Positions 22,578 to 31,950 of a stretch of DNA of 64,000 bases are shown here, piece by piece. How positions within the stretch are numbered: the stretch's first letter is position 1; each line of letters starts with the position of its first letter. The translations under genes were made by a program, and so were the position numbers. Source of the stretch: Ramlibacter algicola. Its GTDB lineage: Bacteria > Pseudomonadota > Gammaproteobacteria > Burkholderiales > Burkholderiaceae_C. The stretch covers positions 124,001 through 188,000 of the forward strand of contig NZ_JAEDAO010000001.1 in the NCBI RefSeq assembly GCF_016641735.1, written 5' to 3'. Under the pieces are notes generated by a model that did no database searches, had not been told where the DNA came from, and saw nothing but the letters and a program-made list of their open reading frames with translations.

Positions 22578-25034
22578 GGAGACCACCCAACCGCAGGCGA
22601 ACGAGCGAGACGCGTCGCGGTGGCGGCCTGGCACGGCGTCCGCGCCCACCCCGTCCTGCTGCTGTCGCTGCTGCCCATCGCAGCGCTGGTGCTGGCGGTC
22701 GCGTACGTGCTCGCCCTGGTGCCGCAGACCCCCGACGTGTCGGACATGCGCAAGGTGCGCGAGCAGCGCGCGAGCGTCGTGCTGTCCGCCGATGGCCAGA
22801 CGCTCGCCGTGCTGCGGCGCGCCAACCGCGAGTGGGTGCCGCTGGCCTCGATCTCGCCTTCCGTCGTGCAAGCGCTGCTGGCCACCGAGGACCAGCGCTT
22901 CTACGACCACCACGGGCTCGACGTGCGCCGCACGATCGGCGCCGCGTGGGCCACGCTGCGCGGTCGCCTGCAGGGCGGCTCGACCATCACGCAGCAGCTG
23001 GCGCGCAACCTCTACCCCGAGGACATCGGCCGCGCGCCGACCGTCGAGCGCAAGGTGAAGGAAGCCATCACGGCGGTGAAGATCGAGAAGGCGTACTCGA
23101 AGGACGAGATCCTCGAGACCTACCTCAACACGGTGCCGTTCCTCTACAACGCGTACGGCATCGAGGCCGCGGCGCGCACCTACTACGGCCGCTCGGCCCG
23201 CGAGCTCGACGTGCTGCAGAGCGCCACGCTGGTCGGCATGCTCAAGGGCACCACCTACTACAACCCCGTGCTCAACCCGGAGCGCGCCCGCGCCCGGCGC
23301 AACACGGTGCTGGGCCAGCTCGCGCGCACCGGGCGCCTGGATGCCGAGCAGCTGGCGAGCCTGCGCCAGTCGCCGCTGCACCTGGACTTCGAGCAGCAGC
23401 AGGAAGACCTGGGTCCCGCGCCGCACTTCGTCGCGCAGGTGCGGCGCTGGCTGCTCGAGTGGGCCGACCGCAATGGTTACGACGTCTACTCCGACGGGCT
23501 GGTCGTGCGCACGACGCTGGACATGCGCGCGCAGCAGATGGCGACCCGGGCCGTGCAGGCGCAATCCGAGCGGCTGCAGAAGCAGGTCGACGCGATGTGG
23601 TCCGGCAAGCGCGGCTGGGCCGCGCAGCGGACGCTGGTCGACACCTTCATCCGCGAGAGCGAGGCGTTCCGCGCGGCCCGCGCGAAGGGCGAGGGCGAAG
23701 CAGAGGCGCTGGCCCGGCTGCGTGCCGACCCGGAGTTCATGCACGCCCTGCGCGAAGACAAGACGCGCATCCAGGCCGGCTTCGTCGCCATCGAGCCGGG
23801 CACCGGTTTCGTGCGCGCCTGGGTGGGCAGCCGCGACTTCGCGCTGGACCAGTTCGACCACGTCGCGCAGGCGCGCCGCCAGCCCGGCTCGACGTTCAAG
23901 CCCTTCGTGTACGCCACCGCGTTCCTGCAAGGCTCGCGGCCCGGCGACGTGCTGTTCGACGAGGTCACCGAGTACCAGGTGGGCCCGGGCGAGGTCTGGC
24001 GGCCCACCGACATCGGCGAGCCCACCGGCCAGCCCATGACGCTGCGCGACGCGCTCGCGCTGTCGAAGAACACGATCACGGCGCAGGTCACGCAGCAGGT
24101 CGGCCCTGCCAACGTCGCCGACGTCGCGCGCGCCATGGGCGTTCGCGACAGCAGGCTCACGCCGGTGATGTCGCTGGGCCTGGGCACGAGCCCGGTGACG
24201 CTGCGCGAAATCGTCAGCGCCTACGGCACCATCGCGAACAGCGGCCGCTACGTGCCGCCCATGTTCATCGCGCGGGTCGAGGACAAGAAGGGGCGCCTGC
24301 TGCAGGCGTTCGATCCCGCCGTCGCGGAACCCGTCCTGCCGACTGCGCCGAACGCCGTCTTGCTGGACGCGATGCGTGGCGTGATCGACCGCGGCACGGC
24401 CACCGCCGTCCGCACGCGCTACGGCCTGCAAGGCGACCTGGCCGGCAAGACCGGCACCACGCAGGACAACACCGACGGCTGGTTCGTGCTGATGCAGCCG
24501 CAACTGATCGCGGGCAGCTGGGTCGGCTTCAACGACAGCCGCCTCACGATGCAGGACGCGTGGGGACAGGGGGCACGTAGTGCGCTGCCCATGGTGGCCG
24601 AGTTCTACCGCGACGCGTTCAAGGCCAAGCTGCTCGACGCCAAGGCGAAGTTCCCGCGGCTGACGGACCCGGAGATCGCCGCCGAGATCGCGGCGTGGTG
24701 GGGAACGGTGACGCCGCAGGAGCCGCTGCAGGAAGTGGCCGCGCTGCCGGCGCTGGGCTCGCCGACGGTGGTCGAGCCGGTGATCGTGTCGCCGCCGACG
24801 TCGTCGGAGTTCTGGGCGCCCGGAACGCCGGACCCGAGCTGGCGAGCACCGCGCGCCCTGGTGGCGCCCTCGGTGCGCGAAGCCGCGCCACCCGTGGCCG
24901 CGATCGTGGTGCCGCCTGCCCCGGCGGCCCGCCCGGCGGAACGTGCCCTCGTGCGCGAAGCCAGTGGCGCCGGCCCGGCACCGCCGCCCGCCGTGCAGTT
25001 CGATCCGAACCGCACACGCGAAATCGGCTGGTAG
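22560..25034 (+). CDS. Bifunctional class A penicillin-binding protein (PBP1-type)
   Basis: 824 residues, synthesising and cross-linking peptidoglycan in the periplasm. A membrane anchor lies at residues about 31-54. The glycosyltransferase domain has the catalytic Glu110 in EDQRFYDHHGLD and the GGSTITQQLARNL motif at 139-151. The transpeptidase domain has STFK at 444-447, SKN at 502-504 and KTGTT at 630-634. A Pro/Ala-rich tail of about 120 residues follows. The ATG at 22560 is preferred; the frame extends 44 codons upstream through a repeat-rich, non-conserved stretch. The paralog type (mrcA or another) is undetermined. Confidence 0.92.
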   Translation: MRSTPDGDHPTAGERARRVAVAAWHGVRAHPVLLLSLLPIAALVLAVAYVLALVPQTPDVSDMRKVREQRASVVLSADGQTLAVLRRANREWVPLASISPSVVQALLATEDQRFYDHHGLDVRRTIGAAWATLRGRLQGGSTITQQLARNLYPEDIGRAPTVERKVKEAITAVKIEKAYSKDEILETYLNTVPFLYNAYGIEAAARTYYGRSARELDVLQSATLVGMLKGTTYYNPVLNPERARARRNTVLGQLARTGRLDAEQLASLRQSPLHLDFEQQQEDLGPAPHFVAQVRRWLLEWADRNGYDVYSDGLVVRTTLDMRAQQMATRAVQAQSERLQKQVDAMWSGKRGWAAQRTLVDTFIRESEAFRAARAKGEGEAEALARLRADPEFMHALREDKTRIQAGFVAIEPGTGFVRAWVGSRDFALDQFDHVAQARRQPGSTFKPFVYATAFLQGSRPGDVLFDEVTEYQVGPGEVWRPTDIGEPTGQPMTLRDALALSKNTITAQVTQQVGPANVADVARAMGVRDSRLTPVMSLGLGTSPVTLREIVSAYGTIANSGRYVPPMFIARVEDKKGRLLQAFDPAVAEPVLPTAPNAVLLDAMRGVIDRGTATAVRTRYGLQGDLAGKTGTTQDNTDGWFVLMQPQLIAGSWVGFNDSRLTMQDAWGQGARSALPMVAEFYRDAFKAKLLDAKAKFPRLTDPEIAAEIAAWWGTVTPQEPLQEVAALPALGSPTVVEPVIVSPPTSSEFWAPGTPDPSWRAPRALVAPSVREAAPPVAAIVVPPAPAARPAERALVREASGAGPAPPPAVQFDPNRTREIGW

Positions 25035-25038
25035 CCCG

Positions 25039-26799
25039 CTAGCCGAGTAACTTGACCGGTTCCTCGGCTGCGAGCACGTCGCTCGCCCACGCGCGAAGGC
25101 GGCTGGTGTCGGCGCGCAGCACCTCCTGCTTGACCGCCAGCACCTGGGCCGGGTGCATGGAGAAGCTGCGCAGCCCCAGGCCGAGCAGCAGGCGCGTCAT
25201 CTGCGTGTCGCCCGCCATCTCGCCGCACACGCTGACGCCCTTGCCCTGCGCATTGCACTCGGCGATGGTGTTGGCGACCAGTTGCAGCACCGCGGGATGC
25301 AGCGGGTCGTACAGGTGCGCGACCGATTCGTCGTCGCGGTCGATCGCCAGCGTGTACTGGATCAGGTCGTTGGTGCCGATCGACAGGAAGTCGAAGTACT
25401 TGAGGAAGGTGCGCAGCGTCAGGGCCGCGGCGGGGATCTCGATCATCGCGCCCAGTTGCACCGGCCCGTACGTGGTGCCGCGGTTGTCCAGCTCGGCGCG
25501 CGCGAAGTCGAGCAGCGACAGCGTCTGGCGGATCTCGCTGACGTGCGCCAGCATCGGCACCAGCAGGTTCACCTTGCCGTGCGCGGCCGCGCGCAGGATG
25601 GCGCGCAGTTGCGTGAGGAACATCGCGGGATCGGCGAGGCTCCAGCGGATGGCGCGCAGGCCCAGCGCGGGATTCAGGTGCGCCTCGTCGCGCTCGGTCT
25701 CGTCCAGCGGCTTGTCGGCGCCGACGTCGATGGTGCGGATGGTGACGGGCAGCCCCTGCATGCCGTCCACCGCGCGCCGGTAAGCCTCGTACTGCTCGTC
25801 CTCGCCGGGCAGGTCGCCCTTGCGGTTCATGAAGAGGAACTCGCTGCGAAACAGGCCGACGCCGACCGCGCCGGCCGCGACGGCCGCGGGCGCGTCTTCC
25901 GGCAGCTCGATGTTGGCGAGCAGCTCGATCTTCTGCCCATCGAGCGTGACGGCCGGCGTGTGCAGCAGGCGCGCGAGGCGTCCGCGCTCCAGCTCGGCCT
26001 GCCGCTGCTTGAAGCCGTATTCGGCCAGGATGATCGGCGACGGGTCGACGATCATCACGCCTTCGTCGCCGTCGACGATCACCCAGTCGTCCTGGCGCAC
26101 CAGGTGGCTCGCGCTGCGGGCGCCGACCACGGCGGGGATGTCCATGCTGCGCGCCACGATCGCCGTGTGCGAGGTGCGGCCGCCGACGTCGGTGACGAAG
26201 CCGGCGAACACGCTCTGCTTGAACTGCAGCATGTCCGCGGGCGACAGGTCGTGCGCGATAAGCACCAGCGGCACGTCGACCGAGTCGTCGGCGAGCAGCT
26301 TGTCCTGCGACCGCGGCTGCGCGGGACGCCTGGACGGCACTGGCGAGGACACGCCCTTCATGTGGCGCAGGATGCGCTCGACCACCTGCTCGAGGTCGGC
26401 CTTGCGCTCGCGCAGGTACTCGTCCTCCATCTCGTCGAACTGGCGCGAGAGCTGCTCCAGCTGCGTGGTCAGCGCCCATTCGGCGTTGTAGAGGCGGTCG
26501 CTGATCCAGTGCTTGACGCCGGTTTCCAGCTCCTTGTCCTGCAGCAGCATCAGGTGCACGTCCAGCAGCGCCGACAGCTCGTGCGGCGCCTCCTTCGGGC
26601 CCATGCCGGCGATGGTCTGCTGCAGGCGCTGCACTTCCTCCACCACGGCGTCGCGCGCATCGCGCACGCGCGAGATCTCGGCGACGACCTGGCCGTGCTC
26701 GATGAAGTAGTGCGCGACGTCCACTCGCCCCGCCATGAGCACGGCCCGCCCGATGGCGATGCCGCGCGCGACGGGGAGGCCGTGGATGGAGAAGGTCAT
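25039..26799 (-). CDS. ptsI: Phosphoenolpyruvate-protein phosphotransferase, enzyme I
   Basis: 586 residues. It takes phosphate from PEP onto His211 (GGRTSHTAIVARS) and passes it to HPr. The start MTFSIHGLPVARGIAIG matches other enzyme I proteins; the frame upstream (26925) reads through a repeat. The PEP-site features ANIELPEDA and FLFMNR, DRLYNAEWAL in the N-terminal helical domain, and VSVCGEMAGD with the conserved Cys are visible. It lies downstream of ptsH, but a 151-base palindrome-rich spacer separates them. Converges on the PBP gene, 4 bases away. Confidence 0.97.
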   Translation of the reverse strand: MTFSIHGLPVARGIAIGRAVLMAGRVDVAHYFIEHGQVVAEISRVRDARDAVVEEVQRLQQTIAGMGPKEAPHELSALLDVHLMLLQDKELETGVKHWISDRLYNAEWALTTQLEQLSRQFDEMEDEYLRERKADLEQVVERILRHMKGVSSPVPSRRPAQPRSQDKLLADDSVDVPLVLIAHDLSPADMLQFKQSVFAGFVTDVGGRTSHTAIVARSMDIPAVVGARSASHLVRQDDWVIVDGDEGVMIVDPSPIILAEYGFKQRQAELERGRLARLLHTPAVTLDGQKIELLANIELPEDAPAAVAAGAVGVGLFRSEFLFMNRKGDLPGEDEQYEAYRRAVDGMQGLPVTIRTIDVGADKPLDETERDEAHLNPALGLRAIRWSLADPAMFLTQLRAILRAAAHGKVNLLVPMLAHVSEIRQTLSLLDFARAELDNRGTTYGPVQLGAMIEIPAAALTLRTFLKYFDFLSIGTNDLIQYTLAIDRDDESVAHLYDPLHPAVLQLVANTIAECNAQGKGVSVCGEMAGDTQMTRLLLGLGLRSFSMHPAQVLAVKQEVLRADTSRLRAWASDVLAAEEPVKLLG

Positions 26800-26950
26800 T
26801 GTTCCGCCGCACGGCCGCCCGAAGGCGGAACACGGCCCCCGAGGGGCTGAGGGCCGCGGCTCCAAACCTGCCTGCGCAGGCTTGGACGGCCCGAAGAGGC
26901 GCGGCCTGCAAGGCCAGCGAGCCACACGAAGTGGGGGAGCGTGGGGGCTG
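26800..26950. repeat. Palindrome-rich spacer between ptsH and ptsI
   Basis: 151 bases with several short inverted repeats: CGCC-CGAA-GGCG near the enzyme I start, a perfect palindrome GCCTGCGCAGGC at about 26871-26882 and GGCCT-GCA-AGGCC at about 26904-26916. It is likely a dispersed intergenic repeat of this family; I recall similar CTTCGTGTGGCTCGC-type elements from Comamonadaceae genomes. It has no open frame and no clear promoter. Confidence 0.6.
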
Positions 26951-27220
26951 TCATTCGCCTTCCCCGAACCTGTCGTTGATCAGGGCGAGGATCGCGTCCA
27001 TCGCTTCCTGCTCGCTCTTTCCGTCGGTCTCGACCACCACCTCGGCCCCGAGGCCGGCGGCGAGCATCATCACGCCCATGATGCTCTTGGCGTTCACGCG
27101 GCGTTCGCCGCGCGAGAGCCACACGTCGCAGGGATAGGCGGCGGCCAGCTTGGTGAGCTTGGCCGAGGCGCGGGCATGCAGGCCCAGCTTATTGCTGATG
27201 GTCGTGGTCGTCTTGATCAT
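26951..27220 (-). CDS. ptsH: Phosphocarrier protein HPr
   Basis: 89 residues. The phosphorylated His15 is in GLHARAS, and Ser46 (NAKSIMGVMML) is the site regulated by HPr kinase in bacteria that have it. The start lies inside the end of the EIIA-Man gene (32-base overlap), so translation is coupled. HPr relays phosphate from enzyme I to the EIIA encoded just upstream. Confidence 0.97.
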   Translation of the reverse strand: MIKTTTTISNKLGLHARASAKLTKLAAAYPCDVWLSRGERRVNAKSIMGVMMLAAGLGAEVVVETDGKSEQEAMDAILALINDRFGEGE

Positions 27221-27644
27221 GCTTGCGGCGGGGCTGGTTCTGCGGCGCGGTGACGGCCACCTGCATCACGCCCTGCGTGCCGCCGATGACGGCGCGCGCC
27301 ACCAGGGCATCGAGCGGTTCGTGGCGGTAGCTGACGCTGCGCAGGAGCATCGGCAGGTTCACGCCCGTGATCAGGCGGGAGGTGACGCCGTCGACCAGCT
27401 TCTGGGCGACATTGCCCGGCGTCGCCCCGAAGATGTCGGTGAGCACCAGGACGCCCTTCACCTGGGGGCCGCGCGAGAGTTGCTCCATCGCGATGCGCGC
27501 GGTGGCGAGCGTTTCCTCGGGCGAGAGATTGGGCTGGACGTCGATCGCAGCCACCATCGGTGCGCAGTCCGGGAACACGTGCAGCGCGCACTCGCGCAAC
27601 GCGTGCGCCAGCGGGGCGTGGGCGATGATCAGGATGGCGTTCAT
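27189..27644 (-). CDS. PTS EIIA component, mannose family (ManX-type domain alone)
   Basis: 151 residues. The active His9 is in IIAHAPLAHA, and the QLSRGPQVKGVLVLTDIFGATPGN segment is typical of EIIA-Man. There is no attached IIB domain and no IIC/IID gene nearby, so this probably regulates rather than imports. In many betaproteobacteria the EIIA-Man/HPr/EI trio is regulatory, for example in polyhydroxybutyrate or nitrogen control. The His-rich tail (RRKHDQDDHDHQQ) is unusual. It overlaps the preceding MFS gene stop (ATGA). Confidence 0.95.
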   Translation of the reverse strand: MNAILIIAHAPLAHALRECALHVFPDCAPMVAAIDVQPNLSPEETLATARIAMEQLSRGPQVKGVLVLTDIFGATPGNVAQKLVDGVTSRLITGVNLPMLLRSVSYRHEPLDALVARAVIGGTQGVMQVAVTAPQNQPRRKHDQDDHDHQQ

Positions 27645-28864
27645 CGGGCGGCGGGCTCTGCCGGATTATCCCGCGACCCCCTGAGAAACCACGCATAGGA
27701 GGCGACGATGCACACGAGGAAGACGGCAAAAGCGCCACGGAACGCATCCACTTCCGCCACGCCCAGGGCCTGGAAGCCGTCGACCAGCAGGCCGACGCCC
27801 CACTGCACCGTGAACACGCCGGCGAAGATCACGAGGTTGTAGGCCGACAGGGCGCGGCCGGCCAGCGCGGACGGGAAGGCCATGCCGACCGCCGGTTGCG
27901 CGAGCGAGACGAAGGTCGAGGTGACGCAGAACAGCGCCCACGACGCCGCCGCGGCGGCCGGCCCGGCGACGACGATGCCGGCCATCGTGGCCAGGCTCAG
28001 GGGCAGGCCCCAGGCGATCATCCGGTCGGTGCCCAGGCCGCGGCGCGCCAGCAGCGGGTTGAGCATCCCCCAGGTCCAGAACGTCACCAGCATGCTGATG
28101 TTGATCGCGAACAGGCCGGTCGCCGCCTGCAGCGGCTCCCAGCCCGAGACGCGGACCATCCACGGCCCCGCCCAGAGCGACTGCACGGCGATCATCCCGC
28201 CGTAGTGGAAGAAGCCGATCGGCGCCATGCGGCGGAAGTACGGATGGCGCCAGACCTGCGCGTAGCTGGGCGGCTCGCCGTGGTGCTCGCCGACCTCCCA
28301 GCCGGGCACGCGCCACGCGAGCACCAGCGAGGCGACGCCCAGCAGCACCGCCAGGCCGACGAAGATCGGCCTCCAGCCCATCACCGGCAGCAGCCACTGC
28401 ACGGGCAGCGTCGAGGCGACCATGCCGAGCGATCCCGTCATCAGCATCCATGAGTTGGCGCGCAGCTGCCCCGGCCCGTCGAGCCAACGGCGGTACCCGG
28501 TCAGCGGCGCCATCAGGCACGCACTGACGCCGACGCCGCACAGCACGCGCGCGGCGAGCAGCGACCAGAACCCGTCCGCGGCCGCGAACGCCAGGCAGCC
28601 GCCGACGGCGATGGCGACGAAGGCCAGCACGACCTTCTTCGGCCCATGGTGGTCCAGCCAGGTGCCCAGCGGCAGTTGCGTGGCCGCGAAGCCGAAGAAG
28701 AAGCCGCCCGCCAGCAGGCCGAGGTCCTGCGCCGACAACGCGAATTCGGCGGTGAGCGTCGGCGCCAGCGTCGCCGTGACTGCCCGCAGGATGGCCGAGA
28801 AGAAGTAGCAGAACGCGAAGGCGAGGAAGACGACGACGGCGGTACGCCGCGAGAGCACGTTCAT
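27641..28864 (-). CDS. MFS transporter
   Basis: 407 residues with twelve hydrophobic segments. The N-terminal region contains LGLLAGGFFFGFAATQLPLG and LDHHGPKKV, typical of the major facilitator cytoplasmic loop 2-3. The substrate is unknown. The start overlaps the lipoprotein gene stop and its stop overlaps the EIIA start, so it belongs to one tightly coupled operon. In many betaproteobacteria gshB precedes the EIIA gene; here that position is taken by this transporter. Confidence 0.88.
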   Translation of the reverse strand: MNVLSRRTAVVVFLAFAFCYFFSAILRAVTATLAPTLTAEFALSAQDLGLLAGGFFFGFAATQLPLGTWLDHHGPKKVVLAFVAIAVGGCLAFAAADGFWSLLAARVLCGVGVSACLMAPLTGYRRWLDGPGQLRANSWMLMTGSLGMVASTLPVQWLLPVMGWRPIFVGLAVLLGVASLVLAWRVPGWEVGEHHGEPPSYAQVWRHPYFRRMAPIGFFHYGGMIAVQSLWAGPWMVRVSGWEPLQAATGLFAINISMLVTFWTWGMLNPLLARRGLGTDRMIAWGLPLSLATMAGIVVAGPAAAAASWALFCVTSTFVSLAQPAVGMAFPSALAGRALSAYNLVIFAGVFTVQWGVGLLVDGFQALGVAEVDAFRGAFAVFLVCIVASYAWFLRGSRDNPAEPAAR

Positions 28865-29379
28865 TCGAACTTCAATCCGTCGAAGAAGGGTTGCACCCAC
28901 TCGGGCCTGGGCTGCGGTGCATAGACCACCGCCTGGAACACGTGCGTGCCGCGCGTGAAGTAGGCGATCTCGCCGCGCACCGGCGAACCGTCCGCGCGCT
29001 GCCCTTGGACCGAGACGCGCTGCGCGCCGGGCACCGGGGTCGAGCCCGCCGGCGCGAAGGGCCGCGCGTCGCCGGCGGTGCCATGCAGGTTCAGCAGGGT
29101 CGCCCGCTGCCACTGCTCCAGGACCACCGGCACGCGCGACGGATCTTCGGCATCGACCTGCAGCACGGCGAAGGTGGCGCCGCCGGCGTCGCAGCCGATG
29201 ACGGCGAGGTCGACGTCGTGCCCGCCCAACGGCACGCGGCGGCTGCCCTTGTCGGGCTTGCAGGGCAGCAGGACCTTGAGCGGAGCGGGTTCGGCGCGGA
29301 CTTCGCGCCAGTTGAAGGTGGGGCTGCAGGCGGACGCGGCGAGGGCAAGCAGCGCGGCCGCCGCTGGGGTGCGGCGCAT
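28861..29379 (-). CDS. Hypothetical lipoprotein
   Basis: 172 residues with a lipoprotein-type signal (AASAC, Cys18), followed by TFNWREVR and a mixed alpha/beta sequence. DGSPVRGEIAYFTRGTHVFQA suggests a small beta-rich domain. I do not recognise the family. The start at 29379 was chosen over 29424 because it gives a clean signal peptide. It is the first gene of the MFS-PTS operon and lies 35 bases from the divergent CoA-transferase gene. Confidence 0.75.
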   Translation of the reverse strand: MRRTPAAAALLALAASACSPTFNWREVRAEPAPLKVLLPCKPDKGSRRVPLGGHDVDLAVIGCDAGGATFAVLQVDAEDPSRVPVVLEQWQRATLLNLHGTAGDARPFAPAGSTPVPGAQRVSVQGQRADGSPVRGEIAYFTRGTHVFQAVVYAPQPRPEWVQPFFDGLKFE

Positions 29380-29414
29380 CGCCGGATGATACGGGTCCGC
29401 GCCACAATGGCTGC

Positions 29415-30650
29415 ATGAACGCACTCGACGGCATTCGTGTCCTGGACCTCTCCCGCGTGCTCGCCGGGCCCTGGTGCACGCAGACGCTCGCGGACCTCGG
29501 CGCCGACGTGATCAAGATCGAGCGGCCCGGCACCGGCGACGACACGCGGACGTGGGGGCCGCCCTTCCTGCAGGACACCGAGGGCCGCGACACGCGCGAG
29601 GCCGCCTACTACCTGGGCACCAACCGCAACAAGCGCTCGGTCACCTGCGACATCGCCCGCCCCGAAGGCCAGGCGCTCGTGCGCGAGCTCGCACGGCACT
29701 GCCACGTGTTCGTCGAGAACTTCAAGGTCGGCGACATGGCGCGCTACGGCCTCGACTACGCGTCGATCCGCGCCGTGAATCCCGCCATCGTCTACTGCAG
29801 CGTGACCGGCTTCGGCCAGACCGGCCCCTACCGTGAGCGCGCCGGCTACGACTACGCGGTGCAGGGCATGGGCGGTCTCATGAGCGTGACCGGCGAACGC
29901 GACGACCTGGGCGGCGGGCCGCAGAAGGTGGGCGTGGCGGTGGCCGACCTGTTCACCGGCTTGTACGCGTCGACCGCCATCCTGGCGGCTCTGCGTCACG
30001 CGGAGCGCACCGGCGAAGGCCAGGCCGTCGACATGGCGCTGCTGGACACCCAGGTCGCGATGCTGGCCAACCTGGGCGCCAACTACCTGGTGAGCGGCAA
30101 GGTGCCGGGCCGCGCCGGCAACGCACACCAGAACATCGTGCCGTACCAGGTGTTCGAGGTCGCACCGGCCGCCGACGACGCCAAGGACTTCGTGATCATC
30201 GCGGTCGGCAACGACGGCCAGTTCGCGAAGTATTGCGAGGTGGCCGGCCATCCGGAACTCGCGCAGGACCCCCGCTTCGCGCGCAACCAGGACCGCGTGC
30301 GCAATCGCGCCGTGCTGGTGCCGATGCTGGAGGAGATCATGAAGACGCGCGCCAAGGCCCAGTGGCTGCCGGCGCTCGAGGCCGCCAAGGTGCCGTGCGG
30401 CGCGATCAACAGCCTCGCGGAAGTGTTCGCCGACCCGCACGTGCGCGAGCGCGGCATGGTGACGCGCTGGGAGCACCCGCTCGGCGGCGAGGTCGACCTC
30501 GTGTCGAGCCCGCTGAAGCTGAGCGCGACGCCGGTGCGCCAGGACTTGCCGCCTCCGCTCCTGGGCCAGCACACCGACGACGTGCTGCGCGGCGTGCTCG
30601 GGTGGGACGCCGCGCGCATCGGCGAACTGCGGCAGAAGGAGGTGATCTGA
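29415..30650 (+). CDS. Class III CoA-transferase (CaiB/BaiF family)
   Basis: 411 residues. The opening LDGIRVLDLSRVLAGPWCTQTLADLGADVIKIERP and the catalytic Asp178 in VAVADLFTGLYA are diagnostic. It moves CoA between acyl-CoAs and free acids, possibly oxalate/formate, carnitine, mesaconate or aromatic acids. The specific donor is not readable. It is translationally linked to the esterase gene that follows (TGATG). Confidence 0.94.
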   Translation: MNALDGIRVLDLSRVLAGPWCTQTLADLGADVIKIERPGTGDDTRTWGPPFLQDTEGRDTREAAYYLGTNRNKRSVTCDIARPEGQALVRELARHCHVFVENFKVGDMARYGLDYASIRAVNPAIVYCSVTGFGQTGPYRERAGYDYAVQGMGGLMSVTGERDDLGGGPQKVGVAVADLFTGLYASTAILAALRHAERTGEGQAVDMALLDTQVAMLANLGANYLVSGKVPGRAGNAHQNIVPYQVFEVAPAADDAKDFVIIAVGNDGQFAKYCEVAGHPELAQDPRFARNQDRVRNRAVLVPMLEEIMKTRAKAQWLPALEAAKVPCGAINSLAEVFADPHVRERGMVTRWEHPLGGEVDLVSSPLKLSATPVRQDLPPPLLGQHTDDVLRGVLGWDAARIGELRQKEVI

Positions 30651-31384
30651 TGGCGGCCTTCGTCCTGGTGCATGGCGCCTGGCACGGCGCCTGGTGCTGG
30701 CAACGCGTGGTGCAGCGGCTGGCCGCTGACGGCCATCGCGTGCATGCCGTGACGCTCACCGGCGTTGGCGAACGCGCGCACCTGCTCGCCTCGACGATCA
30801 CGCTGGAGACGCACATCGCGGACGTCGGCGGCGTGATCGAAGCCGAGGAGTTGCAGGACGTGGTGCTTGCGGTGCACTCGTATGCGGGGATGCTGGGCAC
30901 CGCCATCGCCGACCGCATGGGCTCGCGGCTGCGGCACCTGGTGTACGTCGATGCGGTCGTGCCGCGCCCCGGCGAGAGCTGGAGCAGCACGCACGCGCGC
31001 ACCGTGCGTGCAGCCCGCATGGCGGCCGCGGCCGCGTCGGCGGACTACGCGATCGCGGTGCCGGACCCGGACAACTACGGCCTCGGCGCGGACGACTACG
31101 CGTGGGTCAAGCGCCGCCTCACCCCGCACCCGGGCCACACGTACGAAGCGCCGCTGGACTTCGACCCGGCCCGCGTCGCCGCCGTGCCGCGCACCTTCGT
31201 CAGCTGCACCAGGCCGGCGCTGCCGACCATCGACGCGATCCGGCCGCGCATGGCCGACCCCGGCTTCTGGGGCGGGGCGTGGCGCTCCGGCGGCGGCGCC
31301 CAAGTGGTCGAGCTGCCCACCGGCCACGACCCGATGGTGAGCCTGCCCGCGGACCTGACCGACCTGCTGCTGCGCTGCGCTTGA
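30650..31384 (+). CDS. Alpha/beta-hydrolase (salicylate/hydroxynitrile-lyase-like fold)
   Basis: 244 residues with the family opening VLVHGAWHGAWCW and the nucleophile elbow AVHSYAGM (Ser near residue 76). This group in bacteria includes small esterases that act on plant or aromatic esters. It starts at the ATG overlapping the CoA-transferase stop, suggesting the two act on one catabolic substrate (inference). Its acid and His are likely in the C-terminal ELPTGHDPM region. Confidence 0.87.
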   Translation: MAAFVLVHGAWHGAWCWQRVVQRLAADGHRVHAVTLTGVGERAHLLASTITLETHIADVGGVIEAEELQDVVLAVHSYAGMLGTAIADRMGSRLRHLVYVDAVVPRPGESWSSTHARTVRAARMAAAAASADYAIAVPDPDNYGLGADDYAWVKRRLTPHPGHTYEAPLDFDPARVAAVPRTFVSCTRPALPTIDAIRPRMADPGFWGGAWRSGGGAQVVELPTGHDPMVSLPADLTDLLLRCA

Positions 31385-31448
31385 TGCGCCTCAAGGGCTT
31401 TGCCGGCCGCCTGCGGCGCGGCGGGTGCACGGCGCCTAAAATGCGGGC

Positions 31449-31949
31449 ATGAAGAAGGTCCGGATCGGCGTCGTGGCGGCAGCCCTGGTGGCGGCGGCGG
31501 CGTTCACCCTCGTCGGCTGCAGCGCCAACACGGCGCCGCCTTCGACCTTCGTCCTGCTCGACGGCAGCAAGCAGAGCACGGCGGACCTCAAGGGCCGCGT
31601 CACGCTGGTGAACTTCTGGGCGACCAGCTGCACCACCTGCGTGGCGGAGATGCCCAGGATCGTCGCCACCTACGACAAGTACAAGGCGCGCGGCTTCGAC
31701 ACGCTGGCCGTGGCGATGAGCTACGACCCGCCCGCCTATGTCGTGAACTACACCGAGACGCGCAAGCTGCCGTTCAAGGTGGCGATCGACAACACCGGCG
31801 ATGTCGCCAAGGCCTGGGGCGAGGTGCAGCTGACGCCCACGACCTACCTGGTGAACAAGAAGGGCGAGATCGTCAAGCGCTATGTCGGCGAGCCGGACTT
31901 CGGTGAGTTGCACGCGCTGATCGAGAAGCTGCTGGCCGAATCGGCATAA
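31449..31949 (+). CDS. TlpA-like thioredoxin-fold lipoprotein
   Basis: 166 residues. A lipobox LVGC (Cys24) suggests membrane anchoring. The thioredoxin redox pair is CTTC at residues 61-64 (FWATSCTTC). TYLVNKKGEIVKR and the cis-Pro-type LTPTTYL follow. It is probably a periplasmic thiol-disulfide reductase, perhaps for cytochrome maturation or peroxide response, with no proof of partner. It ends just before a pair of direct repeats and a bidirectional terminator. Confidence 0.9.
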   Translation: MKKVRIGVVAAALVAAAAFTLVGCSANTAPPSTFVLLDGSKQSTADLKGRVTLVNFWATSCTTCVAEMPRIVATYDKYKARGFDTLAVAMSYDPPAYVVNYTETRKLPFKVAIDNTGDVAKAWGEVQLTPTTYLVNKKGEIVKRYVGEPDFGELHALIEKLLAESA

Positions 31950-31950
31950 A

